From contig CM050652.1 of the NCBI GenBank assembly GCA_027574665.1, forward strand, positions 4,754,589 to 4,818,588: a DNA stretch of 64,000 nucleotides, read 5' to 3'. Of this stretch, positions 13,201 through 23,219 are shown piece by piece. Every line of letters starts with the position of its first letter. Position 1 is the stretch's first letter. Origin of the DNA: Rhynochetos jubatus. Its lineage: Eukaryota > Chordata > Aves > Eurypygiformes > Rhynochetidae. Both the position numbers and the translations under genes were made by a program. The notes beneath the pieces are model-generated. The model did not search any database and was not told the DNA's origin. It saw only the letters and a list, made by a program, of their open reading frames with translations.

Positions 13201-16200
13201 ACTCCCCACCCCAGGCTGCATGTAATTATTTGAAGGGGAGCTCTGGTTCTCAACTGACCAGTGACTGATTCAGACGGAGCAGGGGAACCTGGGATGGAGC
13301 TTGGTTCACTGGTTATTTCCAGGTGGAAACTTAGCCTATTGTGGTGTCTTTCTTTTTTCCCGCTGGATCTTCAGCAACTATGAATCAATAGGATTTATGT
13401 GAGAAAGGATCTCGGGGAATTTGACTCATTCAACCCCCATGGGCACACTTCATACAGGTTTAATTTAGATATTAAATTAGGTTGATCAAGACTGGGCCTC
13501 TGGGCAAGCCAAAAGGAGAAGAAATAGCTGTGATTGCAGAGGCCAAAATACAAAGCCATTTAATCTGATATCTAGATATCAGGAAGAAGTTCTTCACAGA
13601 GCGGGTGGAGAGGCACTGGGACAGGTTGCCCAGAGAAGCTGTGGATGCCCCATCCCTGGAAGGGTTCCAGGCCAGGCTGGATGAGGCTTGGGGCAACCTC
13701 ATCTAGTGGAGGGTGTCCCTGCCCATGGCAGGGGGGTTGGAACTGGATGATCTTTAAGGCCCCTTCCAACCCAACCTATTCTGTGATAATTCTAACTTCT
13801 GTCTCCCCAAGGCCATTATGTTCTGGGTTGTGGACTGCTTGATCATGAGGAAATATAAACAGAAGGACTCCTTGGACATCAATGGATCCATAAAAACTGC
13901 TTGGGCTAGGAAGACTGAGGAATCTCAGGTAAGACCAAGGATGTCCTGTGTTTGAGAGTAAAATGCAAGCTTGTGGCATGCTCTGTGTGATTCACCGCTA
14001 TCATATAACGTAGCATCACGCTGCCTAGACCTAAAGTGATGCTTCATGCACGTGATTGATGACCCTGCTAAGTCAAACTGACCTTCCGTGCTTGTAGCTG
14101 AAGTCAAGAGGGATGTTTTCTGGGATGATCTGGGCTTTTCTAATAAAGAGCAATATTGCAGCGCACAAAATGTTGCTGAAATATTGCTCTAAATTATGAC
14201 ACTGTCTTGTTGAGGGATGAGCTAGCTTTTGCAGTGACCTGTGTGGGCTTGTTGGAGTGGTGGGCTGAAGCTGGTGGGTGCCTCTGCATTGTCTCTTTCA
14301 ACTTTTCTATTTTTAACTGTAACTTAGAGCTTCCTTTCCTTACTGTACTTGGGAGCATCCTCTTAGAGTACAAGACCTACCTGGGAATCCTGGTTTTGTC
14401 AGCATTTGTTACTTTTTCAGCCAGATGATGGTTCCTTAGCTGTAGGAAGCTGTATTTTGTGCAGTCTGAGCTTGACACAAATTATGGGGGGAAGTGCTTT
14501 TCAGTCCCAGCAGACTTTGTGGTCTCTACCCCAGAGCTGATGAGAAGCACACTGCAACATTAGTAAGAACAATCCGAGTAGCTGAGTTGAAATCCCTTCT
14601 TTCCCCTGGCACCCAGACCGTTTCAAAGTGCTGTGTGTACAACTGCTGATATCCTGCACTTTACTGGCGAGACTCACGGAGATAAGATAGCTTCTGCTAG
14701 TCGCAGGCTGGCTCCTGCAGCAGCTTCTGCTGAGAGATTTGGCATGAACAGAAATAGCTCTTGCTTTCTGAGAGCCCTTTCGTAAAAGGGTAACTCTGCT
14801 CTTTTGCTGATGCGTGGGATGGTCAACTAGTAGTGACGCTGCAATGCACACAGAGGTGAATGCGTGTTTGGCAGTCTGCACAGCAGCGATGGCTTCCACG
14901 GCTCGAGGGTGCAGTGGGGAAGTGGCTGCTGCTCATGGGGATGTGGTGTTGGAGGCATCCTCCTTCTGGCAGGAAGGGCAGGCAGATGTGAGCAGCTGTT
15001 GAGACAAGTGACTCACTCCTCCTGGCCCTGCCTCCAGATAAACAGTTGAAGCTTGTCAAGGTCACTAGGAACATGCAAACTGTTGCCCCAGGGAGTTTCC
15101 CGAGTGGTGAGGGCATCCTCCAGAAATCTTCATTGCCTTGGAGAAAGAAGGGAAGAGAGACCTGGGCTGGGCAGCACCAGTATGTCCTGATGGTTATGCA
15201 TTGAAGCTGAGAACTCATACCTAGGATTTGAAGGTGGAGTAACTCTGGGCATGTACTTGTCCCTGGTTATGGCACAGTGCTGGTTTCTTGGTGGTGGCTG
15301 ATGTTAAGAGTGGTACTTTCTTAGAATAGCTAGGTTGGAGGTCTGCTCAAAATCTAAAGCTGCTGGTAAAGATCTGTTTTACTGACTGGATATGCTGGTG
15401 TGTTCCTGAAGGTTTAAGATTTAGAATTGCACCAGAGAAGCAAGGGTAAGGAGGTGACACCTCTAGTTGAGACACCAACCTCCTTTCCAGCCTTTTGAAC
15501 TTAAACTTGCAGCATCCAGTCCCGTAGATGGTGGCTGCTTTGGATACCCAGATGGTGTTGCACTTACTGATCCTCCATGGAAATGGAGCTGGCCCTCTCT
15601 GCCTAACTCCACTGAAGGGGTGGGGGAGCAGGTGTTTTGTGGCCTCTAGCTCAGTTTTGGATCTGAAGGGAAAATACCTGTGATCTCCAGAAGCTAGAAA
15701 AGACTTTTCTGGTAGCTCAATTTAGACAGGTTGTTTCAAGTGACAGAAACAGCTTCCACAGCCTGACTCTTGCTGTCAAAGGCTTCTTCCATCTTCCAAG
15801 GACTTAACTCCTTTTCTCAGACAAGTTTTTGTGGAGATCTTTAATGTGCAGATCATCTGTCCATCCCAAAACCCTCTGATCCACCACTGCAGTGGGGAGG
15901 ACTGCTGTGTAGTTGGAGCAGTCTACAGGGACTGCCTCCTTTCTGCTCAGATGTGTTCCTGTGCCTCTGGCCACACAAATAGTTTGGGCAGAGAAGGAAG
16001 ATAATGAAGAAATACAGTGGAGGGTGACCTGCTTTTCCAATTCCGCTTCTTGGCACTGTGCCTCAAGGTATAGTCATGGGCTCCTGCTTCATGTGTCAAC
16101 TCTTTAGGCTATAAATTAAAGATCGTGTTGGCTGACTGGGCCCTACAGCTGTACTGGCTGGAATTTAGGCTCAAAAACAGAAAATTAGGGTTTGTTGGGC

Positions 16201-19200
16201 TTGTTGGTGCTAATAACCTGTTCAAGCAGGGGAATTTTTTCGCTTCCTGTTGCCCAGTGGAGGTGGAAGGAGGGGGGCTGAGAAGCATCTGCAGAGGGCA
16301 GAGCTGGCTGAGGCTAATGTGTCCCGTGGTTTATCAGGGTTCATCAGGGCTGTCTAGCAGCAGGCGCCAACAGCTCCCCATCATGCTGCCTTCTTGAATT
16401 TCAACCCTCTGCCTATCTTGCCAGTACAGAGTGTCATTATTTTCACTTGAACTAGCAGTTTGTGTTTGGAAAAGGAGGGGGGTGAGAGGAAGGAGAATGG
16501 AAAGGGGGCTGAAGTTAACCTGTTAAAAACCCACACTCAGTATTTTCTATAGGCATAGCAGGAAAACTCAGCTTTGTCCTTGACTTGGTAGACCAGCTGG
16601 GTAGCAAGAAGAAACCCAACAACCAGGAATCCTGCCCCTGGTGTCACTTACTGACTCCGTGGCTGCAGTGTAGACCAAAAAACTGGCAGCCCCTTGTGGG
16701 TTTTAAGGCTCTTCTGGTGAGACACAGATGTGACGATGGGCTCTTGCTTGTAATAAAGCAACTCCTGAACTTCCTTTACACTGAAACCCTGAAAGGGGCA
16801 AACTCACTCATGGCTGGAAGAATGTCACCATTCCTTACAAGTCAGTCTGAAACCTTTCTGTTGCTTCAGAGTCGTGCCTTGCCTTGGTAAATCTTCATGT
16901 GGTCTTGTGGGGGCTTTTTGCCTTCTCTCGTGAGAGGGAAAGACATCTCTCCAGTGCTACTCTGAATCCAGTGCTGTTCAGGCTGGGGAAATGCATTCAT
17001 CTGCACAGCCCTTACTTCTGCTTTGCATGTGTCCTGCCCTTGACCTCAGTCTCTTTTCCTTTGCCCTTGCAAGTGCCAATAAACTTCAGATCTTATCAGT
17101 GATTTCTTTGTTTCCTCCACTTAGGAAAACAAGTCAGTTTTAATAATGTTTTATTTGATCTTTTTTTAACTTGTTTTGGGGTTTTATTTTTCCCAGGGTT
17201 GGTGAGTGAGTTTCTGCTCTTTATCTGAAGGCTTACATTTTCAGGGACCTTAAATCAAAATTTAGTCTAATAACAGTGGTACTTGTGAGAAACATTAGGG
17301 GTGCAACTAGAGGTTAATTTAAGGGTGGGAGGAGAGCTAATACACTACACGGGGACCTGCCTTTGGTCAGCATGGAGTTCAACACCTGTGCTAATTCCTT
17401 ACATGGGAGCTGTGACTTTTGGCAAATCTCTAGACTGAAGATGCTGATGAATGCCAATACCTATGCTGCTTGCTTTAAGTAGGGAAGAATATACTCCAAG
17501 AGCGAGTTTGATTTGCTGGTTGATTAACTGAGCTGTTTTTCAAATATGTCGAGGTGAGCTGAGGTGCCTGGTCCTTATGGGAATGCTAAATGAAGCAGGG
17601 GGGCTGTCTCTGGAAGGGCACTCCAGAGCTCCTCTAAGCTCAGCTGCAGGAGGGTGGTGGGATGGTTCCTACCTCTACACCAGGCTGGTGGAGCCTTAGG
17701 CAAACAGGTTTCCATGGCTAGCAGGGAAGTGTCCCCAGAGCTGCTTTGTTTTACAACCTGTGTCCTAGTTCTGTCTGTACAATCTCTTTCTCCACTGTTG
17801 CAATGGCTTGGTCATCTAAAGTGTCTGCTTGGATGGGGTACCCAACCAGTAGGCAGGAGGGTTCTGTTCTTCCCCCAGACAGGAGGGGATTGGCAGAGCA
17901 TGTGGGCAGCCCCGCTTTGGTAGTGTGACATGTTTTGTAAGCTGCTGCCCTCCTGGTGCAGGGAGGAATGCATGAAGTATGTGAGGACTGCTGAGTGAGA
18001 CAGTAGCACATTGTTCCGGGACTGGGAAACCATGGCCCATTCCCAGCTGTGCCACCAACATGCTGTGATCCTGACCTGGACACATCTGCAAGGGAAGTGC
18101 CTTGTCCAAGTTGTGCTGAAAACTCCCAAACTGGAGTTTCGTTTGGAAAACCGTACGTGAGGGTCTGTCCCATGACTCACAGCGATGAGGTGCTGTCTCA
18201 TGATGAAACTCCCTGGGGAATTGTGGAAAGGTTCCTGGGGGGCTGTTGGCTTGAGCAGCTTTGTGTGAGCTGGATGGTGGGCAGGCAGCAGCCTGAATGG
18301 GTTTGGATGCACAGCGCTTAGTGCCTGCTTTGTCATCCACGCTTGGCTGCAAGGGGATTTGAGTTTGCAGCTGAAACCCACCGAAATCACCAGTTCATTA
18401 GGCCCCGAAACTAGCCTGTTGCAGCCTGTCAGAGTTCAGTGAGTTTATAATGCTGTGTGTGACTAATTACCCACCCATTCCTTCAGGTTCAGCAGCATTG
18501 CAATATTAATATGATAAACAGAGGAAATCTTCATTTGGAAGAAATGAAAACTTTCCAGTGCATGTCTTGAACCAAAAAAAATTCCTTGAGACCAATAGGG
18601 GGGACAACAGGAGAGCTTAATCTGATCCCGTCCTTAGTGTCTGACGTGCTGCTGTGAAGGCAACATCAGATGGAGGGGCTGGAGCCGTGTGAGGGTGGGG
18701 AGGAAATCTTCCCCTGCGGCCCTTCTGCTCCTTTGAAGTCATTGACTCACTGGAGTTTGTTTTTCCTGTTTAGTGGTTTTGTTGCTGTGGTGACTGGCCC
18801 TGTGGCGCTGCCTAACAAGCGACGGGTGTGTTAATTCACAACTGTGCCTGGAAATAGCCATGGATAAGACTAATTCCCCTATCCTCCTGGTTTTGCCCAA
18901 GCTCTAGGACTGGCTGAGCTGTTGGGGACTCTCTGCGAGTGAAGGTGCTTGAGTGAAAGCCCGTACGCCATCCCTTGGCTTGTGCCTTTGAGCTGGAAGG
19001 CTGCTGTGAGGCACAGGGAGGCTTCACAGGGCATTGGTTCAGTTTTTGGAGCACAGTAGTGGGGTCAGGTAGGTCTGAGACTTGGGTGGGCGGTCTGCAC
19101 TGCCACAGAGGAGGAAGCTGTGTTTGTGGGGATGGCTGTGGTACCTGCCCCTTCTCCCTGCATCAGCCATGTAGCTAATGGTGCTGTTTGGCTTCTGTGA

Positions 19201-20498
19201 TGGGAAAGGGCTGCTGGCATCTAGGGAAATAAAACTGGAGGCCCTTGACTGTGTTGTTAGGCTTGTGCCCATCTGAAGAGTTGGGGGCTGAGGTGCCAAG
19301 GACCTGGCCAGGCTACTGATGTGGGTGACTGTTTACCAGAAATCCCATGATTTGGTAGAGCTGGAGTACTGCTGGGCATGACCCAAGCTGTGGCATGACC
19401 CAAGCTGTGGTACAAGGGTTGACTGCACTTCAGCTGTGCTTAGAGGTAGCTACTCTCAGGGGCAATGACAGTAGGGCTTCTCTTGCCCAAAGCTGGGTGT
19501 TTGAGATGGTAAGAAGGGGTAGGATGGGGCTGAGCAAACAATGTCAGGCCATGAATATTCCCCCTGCAAAGTGCTCGTCTATCCAACCTCCTGGCTGGTG
19601 TTGGGTTTCAGCTCTTCTGCAGACAGTGCAGCCATAGCCTGAGTAAAATACAACCTTTTTTCTCTTCCAAATGGAAGAGGCTGGAAAGGGCTGGAGGATG
19701 CCCCACATGTGGCTCCATCTGCATCATGCAAACTCTCCAGGCTGGTGGCACCAGTTAGCTAACTTCAGACCAACAGGCTATTTTGAGCTACTGGGGGCAA
19801 TGGGCAGCCTTTGGATCATGCAGCAAAACTGTGGCCTTCCTTACCTGGAGAGGTACTGATGAGAGGTGTTGGTGTTCTATTTTGGCTCCCACAGTTCAGG
19901 CTGAGCCAGGAGCTGCTGTGCCAGGTAGAAGTAAGATGATACCAGGCTAGGACACCACTCCTGAGCCTCCTGGCCATGGCTGAAGTAGCTCTCCTTGCTC
20001 TCCTGGCTGAGCTCTGGAGACAGCAAGCAGCTGGTGGATGGGGAAAAGGTCTACATTTGGTACAGCTGTTTACAAAAATGTGTCCTAGTTTTTGTACATC
20101 TCCATTGAGGCTGTTGCCTGGCCTGAACATGCATCTGAGTCCTGTCCCGTGGCAGCTTTTAGCTGCCTGTTCTGCTCTCAAGGTGGGGTGGGAGGTTGGG
20201 ACACCAGATCATTTTGGCATCTGTGCCCAAACCTGTCTGGCTGTTGGAGAGATGGTCAAGATGACCCTGATCTTACTGCTCTGCCAGAGAGGATTACACC
20301 CCTCTAGGGGTGCTTGACCCCTTTAGCATGCAGTATCAAGAAGAGCAGAGAACTTCACTCCATCAACATGTCTGTTCTTTCTAGGCATTACTCTCGCCAG
20401 AGATGGATTTTGATCAGTCTGAAAGCGACCAGGATGTTTCAGGAGTCCAGGGAAGGAACCAGAAGATGAAGCAGCCCAGTTACCAAGTGGTCATCTGA
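1174..20498 (+). CDS. TMEM110L: STIMATE-like (TMEM110-like) multi-pass ER membrane protein, 5' truncated by window
   Basis: Join of five exons: 1174-1295, 11202-11314, 12453-12536, 13812-13928, 20385-20498. Reading frame stays open across all junctions and gives about 182 residues plus stop. The family protein STIMATE/TMEM110 is an ER membrane protein at ER-plasma membrane junctions that promotes STIM1 activation in store-operated calcium entry. Seen here: three hydrophobic segments (around [34 protein letters not shown], and [15 protein letters not shown] running into [14 protein letters not shown]), the family signatures FGEYGDP and FWVVD, then a cytosolic acidic tail ([11 protein letters not shown]). 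Human STIMATE is about 294 residues, so roughly 110 N-terminal residues lie to the left of the window. Identity to human STIMATE, as I recall that protein, is only about 55-60 percent, too low for a bird orthologue of so conserved a protein, so the paralogue is preferred. The neighbour is ITIH5, in convergent orientation. Confidence 0.88.
1296..11201 (+). other. TMEM110L intron, 9.9 kb
   Basis: Largest intron of this gene in the window. It contains a CR1 fragment on the minus strand (5574-6010), short A/T runs (near 2775, 3244) and an AAAAC-type simple repeat near 1787-1801. Open frames inside it are short and show no recognisable protein. Confidence 0.7.
5574..6010 (-). mobile_element. CR1 LINE fragment, 3' end
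   Basis: Starts on the plus strand with atcacagaatggtttgggtt, the complement of the CR1 3' end, followed by the GGAAGGGACCTT, TGCCATGGGCAGGGACA and CCTTGAACACTTCCAGGGAT blocks and the TTCTCCAGGCTGAACAAGCC block. Truncated at its 5' end near 6010. Confidence 0.92.
11202..11314 (+). CDS. TMEM110L: TMEM110L coding exon
   Basis: Acceptor AG at 11200-11201 after a tgtttctcc tract; donor GT at 11315-11316 (AAA|gtaagt, near consensus). It encodes [12 protein letters not shown] and a long hydrophobic run containing the charged pair F-E-K, ending PGWTK. The FEK inside the membrane region is also present in human STIMATE. In phase with both neighbours (37 codons plus two bases of a split glycine). Confidence 0.9.
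12453..12536 (+). CDS. TMEM110L: TMEM110L coding exon
   Basis: Acceptor AG at 12451-12452 after tctcctttgc; donor GT at 12537-12538 (AAT|gtaagt). It has exactly 28 codons, phase 0 at both ends, from [12 protein letters not shown] through [12 protein letters not shown] to IGN. It includes the start of the last transmembrane segment. Confidence 0.9.
13573..13797 (+). mobile_element. CR1 LINE fragment abutting a TMEM110L exon
   Basis: Blocks ATATCAGGAAGAAGTTCTTC, CAGGTTGCCCAGAGAAGCTG, TGCCCATGGCAGG and CCTTCCAACCCAACC, then an ATTCTGTGATAATTCTAA tail that derives from the CR1 terminal microsatellite. The tail ends about 13 bases before the splice acceptor of the 13812 exon. Confidence 0.92.
13812..13928 (+). 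CDS. TMEM110L: TMEM110L coding exon
   Basis: Acceptor AG at 13810-13811 (gtctccccaag); donor GT at 13929-13930 (CAG|gtaaga). It has 39 codons, phase 0 at both ends, starting [14 protein letters not shown] and continuing into a hydrophilic cytosolic stretch ending TEESQ. The end of a CR1 element lies about a dozen bases before the acceptor, which is unusual for a constitutive exon. Confidence 0.9.
13929..20384 (+). other. TMEM110L intron, 6.5 kb
   Basis: No gene or clear transposon seen. It contains a perfect 17-bp tandem duplication at 19377-19410. Several open frames of 60-190 codons occur on both strands, but none shows a recognisable domain or splice context. Confidence 0.6.
19377..19410 (+). 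repeat. 17-bp tandem duplication
   Basis: catgacccaagctgtgg occurs twice head to tail without a mismatch, in a TMEM110L intron. Confidence 0.9.
20385..20498 (+). CDS. TMEM110L: TMEM110L terminal coding exon with stop
   Basis: Acceptor AG at 20383-20384 after tctgttctttct. It has 37 codons plus TGA at 20496-20498. The tail is acidic and polar ([14 protein letters not shown]) and ends in QPSYQVVI. Human STIMATE also has an acidic segment with a D-E-M-E-E-S core at this place, which supports homology. The last three residues V-V-I resemble a class II PDZ-binding end (inference). Confidence 0.85.
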   Translation, partial: ALLSPEMDFDQSESDQDVSGVQGRNQKMKQPSYQVVI

Positions 20499-21025
20499 CA
20501 ACACTGAAACAAGGGAGGTGGAGGGAAGGGAAGAAGCACTGTGATCCTTGAGCTGGCTGAGGAAGAGCAGGGTGGGGAATGCTAGTTGATCCCTACGGAT
20601 CTGTAGAGATCCTCTTGCCTGCCTCATCTAGACTGATCCTTCTCAAGTTGTTTCTTTGGGATGGTATGTGTGCCCTGCACAGCCTTGAGCAGTATCTGCT
20701 TCGCCTGTCTGACCCTAACCCATACACATGCAGGCACGTTGAGGTTAGGGGTATGGATATGTGCTTCCCCTGGCTGGCCAGCTGGATGTAACTTTTTGTC
20801 AGGGCTAGAGGCTGAAATCAAAAGACTGTCTGCTTTTTTTTAAAAAAAAAAAAAGGAAAAAATCTATCCTGTACTGCCTGAACTGTGACACTTTTATATG
20901 TGCAATTTTCAAAAGAATTGTTTTGCAATATGTATTTAAATGCCTTGAACTGGGAAGATTCTTTGTGGATCTGATGCTTTTTACTTTTTTATAAGGAATG
21001 CAATAAATATTTGACATAAAACTGC
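20499..21025 (+). other. TMEM110L: TMEM110L 3' untranslated region
   Basis: Non-coding stretch from the stop codon to the probable cleavage site. It carries a T-run followed by an A-run at about 20828-20856 and is AT-rich toward its end. The approximate right limit is set by the poly(A) signal. Confidence 0.7.
21002..21007 (+). terminator. Poly(A) signal AATAAA of TMEM110L
   Basis: Canonical AATAAA about 500 bases after the stop codon, followed about 40 bases later by a T/G-rich stretch (tgtgctttgttttg). This is the expected layout for cleavage near 21020-21030. Confidence 0.75.
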
Positions 21026-22587
21026 TTCATAAATGAAATGCCTTCATGTGCTTTGTTTTGCAAAACCCTAACGCTGTAAAGAGGAGGAGGAGGATCTGTT
21101 GGAATCTTCCCTAACCAGTGCCTCAGAGGGCAGATTGTCTTTCTGCAGCAGGGCTGTCCTAGTAAACCTACAGAAGAAGAGCTGAGCCAGTTTGTGTGGA
21201 TGGGTTGTATGAGCTGCTTCAGTGCAAACACGTGATGCTGCAGCATTGGCCTGTGCTAGACTCCAGCCTGGATGGATTTGGAGACCGAACCCAGCTGCAC
21301 CTTACAAGTGAGTGTTTACCCTAGGAACTAGATGTTGGCTACTTTTCTTTTACCTAGTTTAAAATAAACATATAAAATCTCTGCGTGACCTGATCCAAAA
21401 GCTAGATCTGAATAAGCTGAAGCTCCATTAACCAGCCCTGATCTTCTGGGGATAAGGGAATGGCCTTGGGTAAGGGCTGCTGGAGGAGAAGACCCCTGGG
21501 TCATCCCACATCTGGCACGGTTTGGTCCCAGCATGAGGTGCAGGGCCCTTGCTCTCTTGTTAACGTACTGTATTCATCTATAAACACACAAAAACGCAAA
21601 CCACTTTGCAGCTCTCCGGGGAGAGGGAGAGCACAGAGCAGCTGTACTGCGCACTCCCAGGCTGGGTGCAGTGACATGGCTGTGATAAGACCCGTACAGG
21701 GGGCAAACAGTGGATAGTCCTTGGAGCAGGGCCTGATCCAGGATCTACGGAAGCAGTAGACTTGTTTGAGCCATAGGCAGGCTTTGCTTATTGCAAGACA
21801 GTCTCCCAAAGTGTTGGGCAGGAATTAAATTTTAACTCCCTCCCTTGTATTTTCCCAAGAAAACACTCCTTATTAAGGAGTAGATAACAAATATTTGGAT
21901 TTTTCTGACTTAGATGGATTTAGACTTTTAAAACCTGAGCCAAGAGAGTGTGAAATTGTGGGGGTTTTTTGGGGCTTGTGTGTTTTTTTCCTTCCTTCAA
22001 AGTAGTTTAGAACTATTAGATGCAAATCTAAGTCTTGTGTGCCCCTTAGTGAACCAGATGTGCTTGGATACACTTGTAGCTGTGCAGCCTTATACTGTAT
22101 TTCTGGAAATTAAGTACTTTCGTGTTTCTCCCTTACTTAATGAAGGGTCAAAATCCAACTTGTGCTGGCACATCAAGCGGCTTTTGGAATACATGGCACA
22201 CAGATCTCTGCATAGATGATTTATATTGCTTGGTGAAATCAGTTTCACAATGCAGCTCTTGCTTGTCTGGCAGAGTTCTGTGCTGATAAGGGCTGGAATA
22301 ACTCTTGTGCTGTTAAAGGTCTTGACTGAAAATAGATTAAAGCAGCTTCCCTATTAAAAACTTGCTCCCTGTTTTGAGGCATACTGGTATCCTGGGTTTT
22401 GTTCTTGCTGCAATGCTGCGCTATGTGAAGAGCGTGAATTCAGCTACAGCAAAGTCCTAGTCCTAATGCAGTGGTGTGTGATGTGATCTTCATCTTACCC
22501 CTTAGCTAAAGCTGGCTGAGAAGACTTGCAGTAGGCAACAGCAGGGCAAGTGTGAAGTGGGGTAAGGCTGCCTGGGAAGTGGTGTGA

Positions 22588-22675
22588 TGCCTCTGTTACA
22601 GATGGGGAAAGCTAAAGTTCACAGTCCATGACCTGCCTTTGCTCTTGGGGAAGCAGGAGCATAAACTCTGGTTTC
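22588..22675 (-). mobile_element. MIR-like SINE fragment
   Basis: cctctgttacagatggggaa followed by agctaaagttcacagtccat and a stretch ending aaactctggtttccc matches the complement layout of MIR (ttttacagatgaggaaactgag ... aacccaggt). Strongly diverged. Confidence 0.4.
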
Positions 22676-23110
22676 CCATGTCCTGTGCTACTGTATTTAA
22701 AGGTTGGATCAGTCTTCTCTACGTGGTTAAATTCTCAGTTTAATGTGGGAGTAGACCCCTGGGGCCTGTTCACATAACACACTTCTTGCTCCTTACCAAA
22801 CGTATAGAGGCTGAAGAACATCACTGATCTTTAATTTTCTGCTGAAATTACTTCAGTTCTCAACCTGTTGTTATCTTGTGAGTGGTTCTTTCAGCCTCCT
22901 GGTAATGTGACCTTGTCCAGCAGCATGAAACTTACATAACCTTAGCTTCGAAGCTTGTTTTATCTTTGCCAAATGAAAGCTTCACTGCAGTGTTCAGGGT
23001 AAAATATTTATTGTGACATGGATAACTGGAGCCTTAAGGAGAACTTGAGTATATTGCTCCAGGTGCTTCACATGGCTGGGAAGTTGGACTTGATCAATGG
23101 TTTTTTTCAG

Positions 23111-23158
23111 GCCCTGAAAGAAATGTTTCCTTGGCTAGAGGAGGAGGACGAGGAGTAA
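23111..23158 (+). other. Candidate alternative terminal exon of TMEM110L
   Basis: A strong acceptor (seven T then CAG at 23101-23110) is followed by 15 codons and a TAA stop: ALKEMFPWLEEEDEE. It is phase 0, so it could join to the donor at 13928 after ...TEESQ. The alternative end, like the main one, starts with A-L, contains E-M and is acidic. There is no transcript evidence, and it lies beyond the AATAAA at 21002. It could be a chance match. Confidence 0.3.
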
Positions 23159-23178
23159 TGATGCACCTGAAACGTTAG

Positions 23179-23219
23179 CAGTATGTGTGTGTAAATACAT
23201 ATATACATATCTATATACA
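23179..23219 (+). repeat. Short TG/TA-rich patch
   Basis: gtatgtgtgtgtaaatacat followed by atatacatatctatatac: alternating purine-pyrimidine, just downstream of the candidate alternative exon. Confidence 0.5.

Larger units (their letters stand above)
11315..13811 (+). other. Two TMEM110L introns flanking the 12453-12536 exon
   Basis: The introns span 11315-12452 and 12537-13811. The only recognisable element is the CR1 copy at the end of the second intron (about 13573-13797). Confidence 0.7.

Noticed and set aside
17812..18390. Overlapping open frames of 140-192 codons on the minus strand
   Set aside because: Three different frames are open over the same stretch and none resembles a known family. 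Chance openness in a GC-richer intron part.
1174..20498. Calling the first gene STIMATE itself
   Set aside because: The neighbour is ITIH5, not MUSTN1/ITIH4, and divergence from human STIMATE (from memory) is too high for the orthologue.
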